Notes: generated from the letters alone by a model not told the origin. 64,000 bases of DNA from Winogradskyella echinorum (GCF_014297365.1 NZ_JACOQD010000002.1:868001-932000), one strand, 5' to 3'. Positions 31,105 through 41,219 are shown, counted from the stretch's first letter. Numbers and translations are program-made.

Positions 31105-31163
31105 TTGTAGTTTTATTTTATACTGCTAATATAATAAATGAAATAGAGGAACTAAATTTAATT

Positions 31164-32105
31164 CTAGCCTTTTTGAAGTGTATAAGTATTATAAAAATTC
31201 ATCATATTGTTAAGACCTTCTTCTAAGGAAATTAAATCTCTACCCAACAAGGTCTTCATTTTAGTAATGTCTGGGCATCTCCTTAACATATCACCTTCTT
31301 TTAATGATGGGAGAAAAACAATCTCTGATTTTGAGTCTGTAATTTCAATAACTTTCTTCGCCAATTCTAAAATACTTATTTCGTTATCGTTACCAACATT
31401 AAGTACATCATTAATATAAGCCTCATTATATAGCGCATTAAGACATGTATCAACATTATCTTCAATATAGCAAAACGAGCGTGTTTGATCACCTTCACCA
31501 TAAATTGGAATAGGTTGATTTTTCATAGCAAGCTTCATAAATCTAGGTATTACGAAATCATTACTCTGTAAAGGTCCATAAGTATTAAAAAAACGGAAAA
31601 TAGTATAGTTTAAATCATATTCGCGTTGATAAGCTCTAAAAAAAGCTTCACCAACATTTTTTACTATAGCATATGGCAATCTCGAATTTAATGGAGTGGT
31701 ATTTTCATTTTGCGGAATTTCAAACGGTTCTCCATACACTTCAGATGAACTTGAATAAAACACGCGTTTTACACCAGAGTTTTTTGATAAAGACAGAATA
31801 TTCTTTATACCATCAATGTCATTTAAAACATTTATTGGATTTTCTAATGTACGCTCAACTCCTACGACTGCTGCAAAATGAAAGACATAGTGAAATTTAA
31901 ACGTAGCAAATATTGATATAATATCATTATAATTATTAACGTCTGCTTTTATAAACTTAATATTATCTTTTACCGAAACTTTAGATATATCTCCTGTAGA
32001 TAGGTTATCGACAATTACAACAATAACATTATCTTTTAGAGCTAATTTTGAAGCTATTGAACTTCCAAGTTGACCAGCACCTCCCGTAACTAAAACATTT
32101 ATCAT
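31164..32105 (-). CDS. NAD-dependent sugar epimerase/dehydratase (extended SDR)
   Basis: 313 aa. Rossmann motif VTGGAGQLGSSIA at the start, SSSSEVYG near 118, catalytic YAIVK near 145, and GEGDQTRSFCYIEDNVD near 205. The overall set is nearest UDP-glucuronate decarboxylase / dTDP-glucose dehydratase types, but the exact reaction is not certain. It is set off by 59-110 bp from both neighbours. Confidence 0.8.
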   Translation of the reverse strand: MINVLVTGGAGQLGSSIASKLALKDNVIVVIVDNLSTGDISKVSVKDNIKFIKADVNNYNDIISIFATFKFHYVFHFAAVVGVERTLENPINVLNDIDGIKNILSLSKNSGVKRVFYSSSSEVYGEPFEIPQNENTTPLNSRLPYAIVKNVGEAFFRAYQREYDLNYTIFRFFNTYGPLQSNDFVIPRFMKLAMKNQPIPIYGEGDQTRSFCYIEDNVDTCLNALYNEAYINDVLNVGNDNEISILELAKKVIEITDSKSEIVFLPSLKEGDMLRRCPDITKMKTLLGRDLISLEEGLNNMMNFYNTYTLQKG

Positions 32106-32216
32106 TAAAATTTAATGTTTTATTAAAGTTTATATATTGGGGCTTATACTAGACTTTTATTTAATCAAATAAAGATATTATTTTAAGATTAACTATCGGT
32201 TAACTAAATATTTACT

Positions 32217-33194
32217 TTAGTTAAAGTAATCCCATGTAATCTTTAAACCTTCTCTAACAGTATATCTTGGTTTATACCCTAATAGTTTTTCAGCTTTAGA
32301 AATATTAGCTAAAGAATCTCTTACATCACCTTGTCTTGGCGGTCCATAAATAGCTTTTAATTCAGATTTTGCTGCAATACGTAATGACTCCCATAAATAG
32401 TTTATAGTAATACGTTCGCCACATGCTACATTAAAAACTTCATTCTTAGCATCCTCAGAGGCAAAGAAACCTTTTACGTTAGCCTGCACTACGTTGTCTA
32501 TAAATGTAAAATCTCTTGTTTGTTCACCATCACCATTTATCTTACATGGCTCATTATCATTTAGTGCCTGCATAAATAAAGGAATTACCGCAGCATATGC
32601 ACCATCAGGACTTTGTTTAGGTCCAAATACATTAAAATATCTTAAACCAATAACATCTGTATTATAGGTTGTACCAAATACATCTGCATACAACTCATTA
32701 ACATATTTCGTTACAGCATATGGTGATAAAGGTTTTCCAATAGTATCTTCAACTTTGGGCAATGATTCACTATCACCATAAGTAGAGCTAGATGCAGCAT
32801 AGACCATACGTTTTACTGTTGGGCTATCTTTTAAAGCAATCATCATATTTAAAAACCCAGAAATATTAACTTCGTTAGTCGTTGCCGGATCATTAATAGA
32901 ACGAGGTACAGAACCTAAAGCTGCTTGGTGAGATACATAATCTATACCATCCATAGCTTTTTTACACGTTTCTAAATCTCGTATATCACCTTCTATTAAT
33001 TCAAAGGCAGGATTATCATAAAATTCAGTTAAATTCTTGCGATGACCATTAGAAAAATTATCTAAAACTCTAACTTTTTTAGCATTATACTTCAATAAGT
33101 ATTCAACAAGGTTAGAGCCTATAAAGCCTCCACCTCCTGTTATTAAAAAACTTAATTTAGTTAAATCTTCTGTATGATGTGGATTTGAGTACAT
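32217..33194 (-). CDS. UDP-N-acetylhexosamine 4-epimerase (WbpP/TviC-like)
   Basis: 325 aa extended SDR. FLITGGGGFIGSNLVEYLL, VSHQAALGSVPRSINDP, YAVTKYVNELY and the sugar-binding GDGEQTRDFTFIDNV match WbpP/TviC, which epimerise UDP-GlcNAc or UDP-GlcNAcA at C4. The next upstream gene is the TviB-like dehydrogenase; the tviB-tviC pair makes UDP-GalNAcA in Vi-type pathways. Confidence 0.87.
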   Translation of the reverse strand: MYSNPHHTEDLTKLSFLITGGGGFIGSNLVEYLLKYNAKKVRVLDNFSNGHRKNLTEFYDNPAFELIEGDIRDLETCKKAMDGIDYVSHQAALGSVPRSINDPATTNEVNISGFLNMMIALKDSPTVKRMVYAASSSTYGDSESLPKVEDTIGKPLSPYAVTKYVNELYADVFGTTYNTDVIGLRYFNVFGPKQSPDGAYAAVIPLFMQALNDNEPCKINGDGEQTRDFTFIDNVVQANVKGFFASEDAKNEVFNVACGERITINYLWESLRIAAKSELKAIYGPPRQGDVRDSLANISKAEKLLGYKPRYTVREGLKITWDYFN

Positions 33195-33218
33195 AATAAG
33201 TAGTATGTATGATTTGGT

Positions 33219-34514
33219 TTATAAACGTGCGTCCACAGTATCTTGTGGTAATAAAGACTTAACGTCAAAAATCACACTTTTATCTGATTTCAATTTATCT
33301 AATGATAATTCTAAAAATTCGTTATGAGATACTGCTAAAATTATAGCGTCGTAATCTGATTTTAATTCAGACATAGACGACTTTAAATCTATATCATACT
33401 CATGTTTAACTTCTTCTTTTGACGCCCATGGATCATAAACATCTACATTAACATGATAAGATTGGAATTCTTCAATAATATCTATAACTCTAGAGTTTCT
33501 AATATCCGGACAGTTCTCCTTAAAAGTAATTCCTAACACTAATGCATTAGATCCTTTTATAGTAGCACCTTTATTAATCATCATTTTTACAGTTTCGGTA
33601 GCTACATAACTTCCCATACTGTCATTCATTTTTCGGCCAGCTAATATAATTTCAGGATTGTAACCAGACTCTATAGCTTTTTGAGCTAAGTAATAAGGAT
33701 CTACGCCAATACAGTGTCCACCTACTAAACCTGGTGAGAATTTCAAGAAATTCCATTTTGTACCTGCAGCTTCTAATACAGCTTTAGTATCAATTTCTAA
33801 CAATCTAAAAATCTTAGAAAGTTCATTTACAAAAGCAATATTAATATCTCTTTGAGAGTTCTCAATAACTTTTGCAGCTTCAGCTACTTTTATAGATGGT
33901 GCTAAATGCGTACCTGCTGTAATAACTTTTAAATACAGGTCATTTACTTTTTTTGCAATTTCTGGAGTAGAACCAGAAGTCACTTTTAAAATCTTTGTTA
34001 CAGTATGATGCTTGTCTCCTGGATTAATTCGCTCTGGTGAATAACCTGCAAAAAAGTCCTTATTATATGTTAGACCAGAAACTTCAGCTAAAATAGGTAC
34101 ACAAATATCTTCTGTTGCACCTGGATATACTGTTGATTCGTAAATAACAATATCGTTTTTAGACATAGCCTTACCTACTGTTTCACTCGCTTTTATTAAT
34201 GGAGTAAATACAGGCTTGTTTAAAGCATCGGTAGGTGTTGGCACTGTAATTATATAAATGTTTGTAGCTTTTAATGCCTCAACATCATCTGTAATGTATA
34301 ATCCTTTACTGGCATTTAGGTCTGTAGTTAAAACTGATTTAAGATTATCATTATCAACTTCTAAAGTTTTATCTAAGCCCGAATTTAATTCGCTGATTCG
34401 TTGTTTATTAATATCGAAACCAACTACAAAGAATTGCTTTGCAAATTCTACGGCAAGGGGCAAACCGACATAACCTAATCCTATGATTGCAATTTTATCT
34501 TCTGAATGTGTCAT
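33219..34514 (-). CDS. UDP-N-acetylhexosamine 6-dehydrogenase (TviB/WbpA-like)
   Basis: 431 aa. N-terminal IIGLGYVGLPLAVEFAKQF binds NAD; VYPGATEDICVPIL and FSPGLVGGHCIGVDPYYLAQ hold the catalytic Cys. ITFKENCPDIRNSRVIDI begins the UDP-binding domain. It oxidises C6 of a UDP-N-acetylhexosamine to the uronic acid. The start overlaps the sugar-transferase stop by 4 bp. Confidence 0.92.
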   Translation of the reverse strand: MTHSEDKIAIIGLGYVGLPLAVEFAKQFFVVGFDINKQRISELNSGLDKTLEVDNDNLKSVLTTDLNASKGLYITDDVEALKATNIYIITVPTPTDALNKPVFTPLIKASETVGKAMSKNDIVIYESTVYPGATEDICVPILAEVSGLTYNKDFFAGYSPERINPGDKHHTVTKILKVTSGSTPEIAKKVNDLYLKVITAGTHLAPSIKVAEAAKVIENSQRDINIAFVNELSKIFRLLEIDTKAVLEAAGTKWNFLKFSPGLVGGHCIGVDPYYLAQKAIESGYNPEIILAGRKMNDSMGSYVATETVKMMINKGATIKGSNALVLGITFKENCPDIRNSRVIDIIEEFQSYHVNVDVYDPWASKEEVKHEYDIDLKSSMSELKSDYDAIILAVSHNEFLELSLDKLKSDKSVIFDVKSLLPQDTVDARL

Positions 34515-35101
34515 TTGTTTAAAGTAGATTTTAAAATGAATGCCAAATCTAAGTAAAAACTGTAATTCTGAACATACTTTTTATTGATTTTCACTTTATC
34601 TACCCAAATAATCGTTCTATTGTAATGTTCTGGGTCGTTTTGTCGTCCTAATACACGTTCTTCATCTTTATATTTCAATGTTGCTGGACCTGTAATTCCT
34701 GGTTTTACAATTAATATTATTCTATCCTCCCCTTTTAACTCATCTGCAAATCCCTGTAAATCAGGTCTAGGACCAACAAAACTCATATCACCAATTAGGA
34801 CATTAAAGAGTTGTGGCAATTCGTCTAATTTATGACGTCTCAAAAATTTTCCAATAGTAGTAGCACTTTTTTCTAAGTGCCCTAATTTGTGTATACCTTC
34901 TCTTAAAGTTCTAATTTTATAGATTTTGAAAAGCTTTCCATGTTGACCAACACGAAGCTGTGAAAATACTCCATATTTATTTGTATCAATTGTAGCGATT
35001 ACAATTAGCAGAATAATTGGAACAATAAATACAGGTAAAATCGCTAAAGCTAAAATAACATCGAATGTTCGTTTAAGCTTAAGTTGCGTTTTAGTTATCA
35101 A
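34511..35101 (-). CDS. Short phosphoglycosyl transferase (PglC-like)
   Basis: 196 aa. One N-terminal re-entrant helix, then QLRVGQHGKLFKIYKIRTL, LRRHKLDELPQLFNVLIGDM and FVGPRPDL, the monotopic PGT catalytic set with the Asp-Glu dyad. It may start a second glycan or use a different sugar than the large enzyme at 11148-12542. Confidence 0.9.
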   Translation of the reverse strand: MITKTQLKLKRTFDVILALAILPVFIVPIILLIVIATIDTNKYGVFSQLRVGQHGKLFKIYKIRTLREGIHKLGHLEKSATTIGKFLRRHKLDELPQLFNVLIGDMSFVGPRPDLQGFADELKGEDRIILIVKPGITGPATLKYKDEERVLGRQNDPEHYNRTIIWVDKVKINKKYVQNYSFYLDLAFILKSTLNK

Positions 35102-35120
35102 AGTAAATAGTTAAAGCTTG

Positions 35121-37598
35121 TTATATTCTTCTAAGGAAAATCTTAATTTTTTCTAACAAAGTGATATTGTCTCTTTCGTGGTAAGCATTACCATAAACTC
35201 CGTAACCATATCCGTAGCCATAACCATATCCGTAGCCATAGCCATAATTATGATTGCTCTTATGCCTGTAAAAATTAAGTACAAAACTTATATTTTTTAA
35301 TTCGCCAGTACGGTATTTTGCATTAACTAGCTGCAACATACCTTTTTTAGTGTAATCTAACCTCACCATAAAAATTGTTGCATCTGCATACTGAACAAGC
35401 TCTAAAGCATCAGTCACCAATCCTAAAGGTGGTGTATCTAAGATAATAATATCGTACTCTTTCTTAAGCAATTCTATTAATTCCTTAATCTCCTTTCCCA
35501 TTAATAATTCTGAAGGGTTAGGAGGTATTGGACCAGAGGTTATTAAATCTAAATTTTCAATATGTGTGCTTACCGCAATCTCATCTAACGTACTATCACC
35601 AATAAGGTAATTTACCACACCTTTATCATTAGTCGTACCAAAATCATCAAAGATTTTAGGTTTACGTAAATCTAAACCTAATAAAATCGTCTTTTTTCCT
35701 GAGAGCGCATAAACTGTAGCAATATTTATAGACGTGAATGTTTTACCCTCTCCACTCACCGAAGATGTTACCATTAATGTATTGGCTCTCGAGTCTTTAG
35801 ACTTATTCTTAAAAATAAACTGCAAACTAGATCTAATAGCTCTAAAGGATTCAGCAACAGCAGATTTTGGTTTTTCATAAGCCACCAAATTGTTCTTGTA
35901 ACGATATTTACCTATTAATCCTAAAATAGGAATTTTAGACATTTTCTCCACTTCATCCGAGCCATGAATTGTATTATCTAAAAGATAAATAACAAAAATT
36001 AAAAACATTGGTGAGAAAAAGCCAATCATTAAGGCCATCATATAATTTAAGGACTTATTTGGCCCTATAGGTGCGTCATCAATATCTTTTGCTTCATCAA
36101 TAATCGTAATATCTGAGACATTTGCTGCTTTTATAATGGCTGCTTCACCTCGTTTAGCTTGGTAGATATCATAAGCTTCTCTACTTAGATCCATTTTTCG
36201 TTGAATCTTAAGATACTTTTGTTGGTCCTCTGGAAGGCTAGAGAGTTTAGCCTCTAAATTTGCAATTTTTCTACTTATAGTATTAAGTTGAACACCAATG
36301 GTTTGCTTAGTAACATTGATTGTTTCCAGTAAAACATTCTTTTCCGTATCTATTTTACGATCTAAATCTTCGAATAGAATTGAACCCTCTTTTGTAGAAT
36401 ATTCTAAATTACGTCGTTGCACAGAAAGCGCAATAATATTTGATACTCCGTTTAATATATTAACTTCTTCTATACCTACTGATGTAGGTGCTGCAATCTT
36501 AGTGTAATCTGTTTTGTTATTTAAATAAGTTTCTAATGTTTTTAGGTAATTAAGTTTAGACTCCTCTACCAATTTTTCTTGCTCATATTCTTTTAACTGC
36601 TCAGATATCTGATTCATATCTGCTTCAACATTAAAAACCTTATTGGTTTTTCTAAAGTCGTTCATTTCTTCAGTAACAGACTTTAAATTAGTATCAACCG
36701 CACCTAGACTACTATCAATAAACTTAATTGTATTAGTGGCATAAAGATTTTTTCTTTCTAACTCTGTTCTACTAAGAATGGCGGATGTAGCATTTAGAAA
36801 ATCAACAATCTTAGTTTTATTTTTACCAACAAGAGATAATTTTAATACAGAAGATGATTCTCTAGAATTAGCCTCAATGTTAATACTATTTTTATACTGA
36901 TTTACAACACTATCAAAATTTAAATATCTAACAAAATAAGTATCACCCTCTTCAACTAATGCATCAGACTTTAAAATAACTGCTCCATTAAAAAAAGGTG
37001 TATTAATAAGCTCACCAAATTTAAAGACTTTAGAAAACAATCCTGTATTAACATTAATACCAATTTTTTTCTTTGTATCGAATAGTTGACCTGATGCTTT
37101 TGAAGATGTAAACTCGCAAAACAATTCAAATGAAGTTCTATCAATTAGTTTAATTCCAACAGGCTTGCCTAACATTTGAGGTTTAGACTTTTCTGTTTCC
37201 ACCACAAAAGGTGCCCCTTTGTAAACATCAACTAAGTGATATTTACCCTGTTTTAGGTATTGCTTATAAAACTCTAACGAATCAACAACAAGCTCATTAT
37301 GAGTTCTGGTTTTTATCTCAGTTAAAACACTACCAACTTGCTCCGAAACTCCTCCCCAATTAAATGAAATACTAGTACTAGAACTCATAAAGGGACTTTG
37401 ATCATTATCAATGGTGATTAATGAATCTAACCTATAAATATTTTCTTTTCTAACATTAATAAAATAAGCTACAAGCAGAGCCACACCAATGCAAAACAAA
37501 ACAAGTTTCCATAAATTAAGTGCTTTAAATAAATAACCTTTAAAATCGAAGCCTACGCGTTGCGAATCTAGTTCTTCTATCTCATCGTAATCCCTCAT
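35121..37598 (-). CDS. wzc: Polysaccharide co-polymerase / BY-kinase (Wzc-like)
   Basis: 825 aa inner-membrane protein. TM1 near residue 35, a long periplasmic Wzz-type coiled-coil region to about 505, TM2 (MMALMIGFFSPMFLIFVIYL), then a cytoplasmic tyrosine kinase. The kinase has Walker A SSVSGEGKTFTSINIA (about 610), Walker A' LLGLDLRKP and Walker B IIILDTPP. The C-terminal tyrosine cluster is an eight-fold Tyr-Gly repeat. Autophosphorylation of this cluster controls chain length in the family. It follows wza by 3 bp. Confidence 0.93.
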   Translation of the reverse strand: MRDYDEIEELDSQRVGFDFKGYLFKALNLWKLVLFCIGVALLVAYFINVRKENIYRLDSLITIDNDQSPFMSSSTSISFNWGGVSEQVGSVLTEIKTRTHNELVVDSLEFYKQYLKQGKYHLVDVYKGAPFVVETEKSKPQMLGKPVGIKLIDRTSFELFCEFTSSKASGQLFDTKKKIGINVNTGLFSKVFKFGELINTPFFNGAVILKSDALVEEGDTYFVRYLNFDSVVNQYKNSINIEANSRESSSVLKLSLVGKNKTKIVDFLNATSAILSRTELERKNLYATNTIKFIDSSLGAVDTNLKSVTEEMNDFRKTNKVFNVEADMNQISEQLKEYEQEKLVEESKLNYLKTLETYLNNKTDYTKIAAPTSVGIEEVNILNGVSNIIALSVQRRNLEYSTKEGSILFEDLDRKIDTEKNVLLETINVTKQTIGVQLNTISRKIANLEAKLSSLPEDQQKYLKIQRKMDLSREAYDIYQAKRGEAAIIKAANVSDITIIDEAKDIDDAPIGPNKSLNYMMALMIGFFSPMFLIFVIYLLDNTIHGSDEVEKMSKIPILGLIGKYRYKNNLVAYEKPKSAVAESFRAIRSSLQFIFKNKSKDSRANTLMVTSSVSGEGKTFTSINIATVYALSGKKTILLGLDLRKPKIFDDFGTTNDKGVVNYLIGDSTLDEIAVSTHIENLDLITSGPIPPNPSELLMGKEIKELIELLKKEYDIIILDTPPLGLVTDALELVQYADATIFMVRLDYTKKGMLQLVNAKYRTGELKNISFVLNFYRHKSNHNYGYGYGYGYGYGYGYGVYGNAYHERDNITLLEKIKIFLRRI
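35199..35246 (-). repeat. Hexanucleotide repeat encoding (Tyr-Gly)8 in Wzc
   Basis: Sixteen codons alternate TAT/TAC with GGC/GGA/GGT, giving eight Tyr-Gly pairs just before the Wzc C-terminus. Units of 6 bp keep the frame, so slippage would change the number of phosphorylatable tyrosines, not switch the gene off. Confidence 0.9.
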
Positions 37599-37601
37599 AA
37601 A

Positions 37602-38408
37602 TTATAATCTTGAAAAAATTAAAATTGAAGATGTTATTAAAGAAACTACCGTCGCTATTGTAGTTAAACTTGAAACTGCTGTTTCTCCTGTTCCTAAGGA
37701 TTTTTGCTTTAACGGTTTTACGTAAATAATATCATTAGGTTGTATATAATAGTATGGAGACTTCATTACATTAATATCTGTTAAATCCAAATGATGTATT
37801 TTTTGACCTTGCGGATATTGCCTAATAATTAAAACATCTTTTTTATCACCTGTTACAGGTATTTCACCAACATTAGCAATAGCTTCAAATATGTTTACGC
37901 GCTCAGTAAACAAAACATTACTACCAGGTGATCCAACTTCTCCATTTGCTGTATATCGTAATCCAGCGAGTTTAACAGTAACAAAAATATTTGCTGTTTC
38001 TTTAAATTGCTCATCGAGCAGCTTTTTCTCTATTATTTTTTCAATCTCTTCGGTAGTAAACCCCAAAACATTAACATAACCTAAAGTAGGTATTCTAATA
38101 TTACCATGAACATCTACTGTAAAACCATCAAAATAAGCACGTTCCGAACTACTTGCATTTAAATTTGAATCACCTGAAGGATTCAATATTTCCACTGTTT
38201 TTTGATCTATAGCTTTTACCTTTACATTAAGAATATCATTGATTTGAACTCTATATGGTTTTTGAACCTCAATAAGATTATTTGGAATAGTATCGTTAAT
38301 TGAATTCTCTTTATTCTGAAGATAAATAGTGTCTTTGTGAGGGATACAAGAGGAAACAATAACACAACTCAAAAAAATAATTAAAAGCTTAATACGCTTC
38401 ATATGCAC
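37602..38408 (-). CDS. wza: Polysaccharide export outer-membrane lipoprotein (Wza-like)
   Basis: 268 aa. Lipobox IVSSC near residue 21 after a hydrophobic signal. The poly-export domain is seen as YRVQINDILNVKVKAID and a SLBB-like segment with VDVHGNIRIPTLGYVNVLGF, then NGEVGSPGSNVL. A C-terminal hydrophobic stretch follows. First gene of the minus-strand operon, 17 bp after the predicted -7 box. ATG at 38408 or 38402 both possible. Confidence 0.9.
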   Translation of the reverse strand: MHMKRIKLLIIFLSCVIVSSCIPHKDTIYLQNKENSINDTIPNNLIEVQKPYRVQINDILNVKVKAIDQKTVEILNPSGDSNLNASSSERAYFDGFTVDVHGNIRIPTLGYVNVLGFTTEEIEKIIEKKLLDEQFKETANIFVTVKLAGLRYTANGEVGSPGSNVLFTERVNIFEAIANVGEIPVTGDKKDVLIIRQYPQGQKIHHLDLTDINVMKSPYYYIQPNDIIYVKPLKQKSLGTGETAVSSLTTIATVVSLITSSILIFSRL

Positions 38409-38424
38409 AATGGATCTTTACAGA

Positions 38425-38455
38425 CAAATATAATGTATCAATATCAATATCAAAA
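38425..38455 (-). promoter_or_regulatory. Promoter of the polysaccharide operon
   Basis: Reading the minus strand, TTTTG (38455-38451), then 18 bp, then TATATTTG (38432-38425), a perfect TANNTTTG. Spacing and sequence fit the Bacteroidota sigma-A consensus. It sits just before wza and could drive the whole locus. Confidence 0.6.
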
Positions 38456-38503
38456 CTATTAGGTTTCTTTTTGGTTTATTTAGTTCTTTGTAAAAAAAAC
38501 AGT

Positions 38504-40366
38504 TTGAATTATCTCAACGTAGAAAATATATCTAAGTCTTATGGAGAACTCGTTCTTTTTAAAGATTTGTCCTTTAGTATCCATAAAGACCAAAAAATAG
38601 CCTTTGTAGCCAAAAACGGAAGTGGAAAAACATCTATTCTTAATATTTTATCGGGAAAAGATGCACCAGATGATGGGCAAATAGTTATTAGAAAAGGGTT
38701 ACGATTAGCATTTTTAGACCAAGAGCCAAACTTAGATGCAAAGTTGACGATCGAAGAAACGATTTTCGATTCGGATATCCCTATTCTAAAAACAATTGAA
38801 GCTTACGAAAATGCTTTAAAAAATCCTGAAGACTCAGAGGCTTATCAAAAAGCTTTTGAAGCTATGGATAGAAATAATGCTTGGGAGTTCGAAACACAAT
38901 ACCAACAAACATTATCTCAACTAAAATTAGATAACTTGTCAATGAAAGTTAGCACGCTTTCTGGTGGACAAAAAAAACGACTTGCACTAGCACAAGCCTT
39001 ATTGAGTAAACCAGATATTTTAATTCTCGATGAGCCAACAAACCATCTCGATTTAGAAATGATAGAGTGGTTAGAAGACTACTTCGCTAAAACACAACAA
39101 ACGCTTTTTATGGTTACACACGATCGTTATTTTTTAGAACGCGTTTGTAACGAAATTATAGAATTAGATCATGGTCAACTATATACATACAAGGGTAACT
39201 ACTCATACTATCTAGAAAAGAAAGAAGCCCGAATTGAAAATGAAGCCACAGAAGTTGGTAAAGCCAAGCAACTCTTTAAAAAAGAGCTCGATTGGATGCG
39301 TCGCCAACCAAAAGCACGTACCACAAAATCTAAAAGTAGAATTGACGATTTCTTCGAAATAAAGTCTAAAGCACATAAGCGTCGTAACGACCACCAAGTG
39401 CAATTAGAAATTAACATGGAACGCTTAGGAAGTAAAATAATAGAGTTTCATAATGTTTCTAAAGCCTTTAAAGACAAGACTATTTTAAAAGGCTTTGAAT
39501 ACACCTTTAAAAAAGGAGAACGCATCGGTATTATTGGTAAAAACGGAACTGGCAAATCTACATTTCTAAATTTATTAACCCAAAGTATACAGCCAGATAG
39601 TGGTAAAATTGTCGTTGGTGAAACTGTTAAAATTGGTTATTATACTCAAGGAGGAATTAAAGCCAAGCCAAATCAAAAAGTTATTGATGTTATAAAAGAA
39701 TTTGGAGAGTATATTCCCTTGGCAAAAGGAAGACAAATTAGTGCACAGCAATTATTAGAACGCTTTTTATTTAATAGAAAAAAACAATGGGATTTTGTAG
39801 AAAAGCTTAGTGGTGGAGAACAAAAACGATTATATCTGTGTACAGTTTTAATTCAGAATCCAAATGTTTTAATTCTCGATGAGCCAACTAACGATTTAGA
39901 TATTGTAACTCTAAATGTACTTGAAGATTTTTTAATGGATTTTCCTGGCGTGCTACTAGTCGTTTCTCACGATCGTTATTTTATGGATAAAATTGTGGAT
40001 CATATGTTTGTTTTTAGGGGAGAAGGTGTTGTAGATGATTTTCCAGGCAACTACTCAGATTTTAGAGCTTATGATAGCAGTCAACCAAAACAAATAGAAC
40101 AAGTAGAAAAAATAGATAATACTAAAGCCGTAAAACAAAACGAAGCCAACAAATTATCTTACAACGAGCAAAAAGAGTATAAAAATCTAGAATCTAAAAT
40201 TCGTTCTTTAGAGCTCGATAAAAAAGCTTTAGAGGCTAAATTCAACAATCCAGAGTTATCACAAAACGATATTGCAAAACTTTCTGAAGAGCTTCAAGAT
40301 ATTATTGATACAATAGAAGAAAAAGAAATGCGTTGGTTTGAGCTATCTGAGAAATTAGAAAGTTAA
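38504..40366 (+). CDS. ABC-F family ATPase (Uup-like)
   Basis: About 620 aa with two ABC domains and no membrane segment. I choose TTG 38504 (MNYLNVENISKSYGE) over the longer frame from 38471. NBD1: AKNGSGKTSILNIL, LSGGQKKRLALAQALL, ILDEPTNHLD. NBD2: GIIGKNGTGKSTFLNLL, LSGGEQKRLYLCTVL, LDEPTNDLD. A C-terminal coiled coil (about 555-620) as in Uup suggests ribosome or DNA-branch related function. Confidence 0.9.
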   Translation: MNYLNVENISKSYGELVLFKDLSFSIHKDQKIAFVAKNGSGKTSILNILSGKDAPDDGQIVIRKGLRLAFLDQEPNLDAKLTIEETIFDSDIPILKTIEAYENALKNPEDSEAYQKAFEAMDRNNAWEFETQYQQTLSQLKLDNLSMKVSTLSGGQKKRLALAQALLSKPDILILDEPTNHLDLEMIEWLEDYFAKTQQTLFMVTHDRYFLERVCNEIIELDHGQLYTYKGNYSYYLEKKEARIENEATEVGKAKQLFKKELDWMRRQPKARTTKSKSRIDDFFEIKSKAHKRRNDHQVQLEINMERLGSKIIEFHNVSKAFKDKTILKGFEYTFKKGERIGIIGKNGTGKSTFLNLLTQSIQPDSGKIVVGETVKIGYYTQGGIKAKPNQKVIDVIKEFGEYIPLAKGRQISAQQLLERFLFNRKKQWDFVEKLSGGEQKRLYLCTVLIQNPNVLILDEPTNDLDIVTLNVLEDFLMDFPGVLLVVSHDRYFMDKIVDHMFVFRGEGVVDDFPGNYSDFRAYDSSQPKQIEQVEKIDNTKAVKQNEANKLSYNEQKEYKNLESKIRSLELDKKALEAKFNNPELSQNDIAKLSEELQDIIDTIEEKEMRWFELSEKLES

Positions 40367-40367
40367 A

Positions 40368-41138
40368 ATGTATCAAGTAATAGCATACATAAAGTTTTTA
40401 TTTAGTTCAACCAATCAACATGGTGTCCACTCTCCTTTTGTATATCAATTTGTAACCAAATGTCTCTATGACAAAAAAAAATATCAGGACTATTCAAAAC
40501 TTGTAGCCTATAGAAATGCTTTAATAAAAAACAATGATATAATAGAATTTACTGACTTTGGTTCAGGTTCAAAAGTTTTCAAATCTAATACAAGAACTAC
40601 TAGTGCAATTACCAAAAACGCTGGCACTCCAATAAAACGAGCAAAATTATTTTATCGGCTAGCTCAATATTTCAAGCCAAAAAACATTTTAGAGTTAGGT
40701 ACGTCGCTTGGGTTAGCGACTCATGCTATGGCTTTAGGTTATTCTAAAAACCAAATTACTACCATAGAAGGTTGCCCAAAAACAGCATTGTATGCACAAC
40801 AACAACTTAAGCGTTTTAAAGTTGAAAATGTAATTGTAGAAACTGGCGAGTTTAAACATAAACTACCGAATTTAAGCCATAACAATTACGATCTCATTTT
40901 CTTTGATGGGCATCATAATAAAACAGCCACAATTCAATATTTCGAGTCTCTTTTACCTACTGCAAACAATGAAACTATTTTTGTTTTCGACGACATTTAT
41001 TGGTCTAAAGGCATGACAGAAGCTTGGGATTATATTAAAAACCACAAATCTGTAACTGTAACCGTAGATTGTTTTAATTTAGGCTTTGTGTTTTTTAGAA
41101 AAGAACAAGCCAAAGAACATTTTAAAATAAGAGTGTAA
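40368..41138 (+). CDS. Class I SAM-dependent methyltransferase
   Basis: 256 aa. SAM motif I is NILELGTSLGLATHAMALGY near residue 103; motif II-like TTIEGCPKTALYAQQ and acidic LIFFDGHHNK near 185 follow. Similar to O-methyltransferases/spermidine-synthase-like folds; substrate unknown. Follows the ABC-F stop by one base. Confidence 0.8.
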   Translation: MYQVIAYIKFLFSSTNQHGVHSPFVYQFVTKCLYDKKKYQDYSKLVAYRNALIKNNDIIEFTDFGSGSKVFKSNTRTTSAITKNAGTPIKRAKLFYRLAQYFKPKNILELGTSLGLATHAMALGYSKNQITTIEGCPKTALYAQQQLKRFKVENVIVETGEFKHKLPNLSHNNYDLIFFDGHHNKTATIQYFESLLPTANNETIFVFDDIYWSKGMTEAWDYIKNHKSVTVTVDCFNLGFVFFRKEQAKEHFKIRV

Positions 41139-41219
41139 CAACCTAACTACTTTAACGTCTTATTAACTGTAAAATCCTGTATCTTGCAGGAAAATTTAAG
41201 CAACCAAGACTATTTGATT

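Noticed and set aside
35199..35246. On/off phase variation of wzc
   Set aside because: The repeat unit is 6 bp, so slippage keeps the frame; only length variation is possible.
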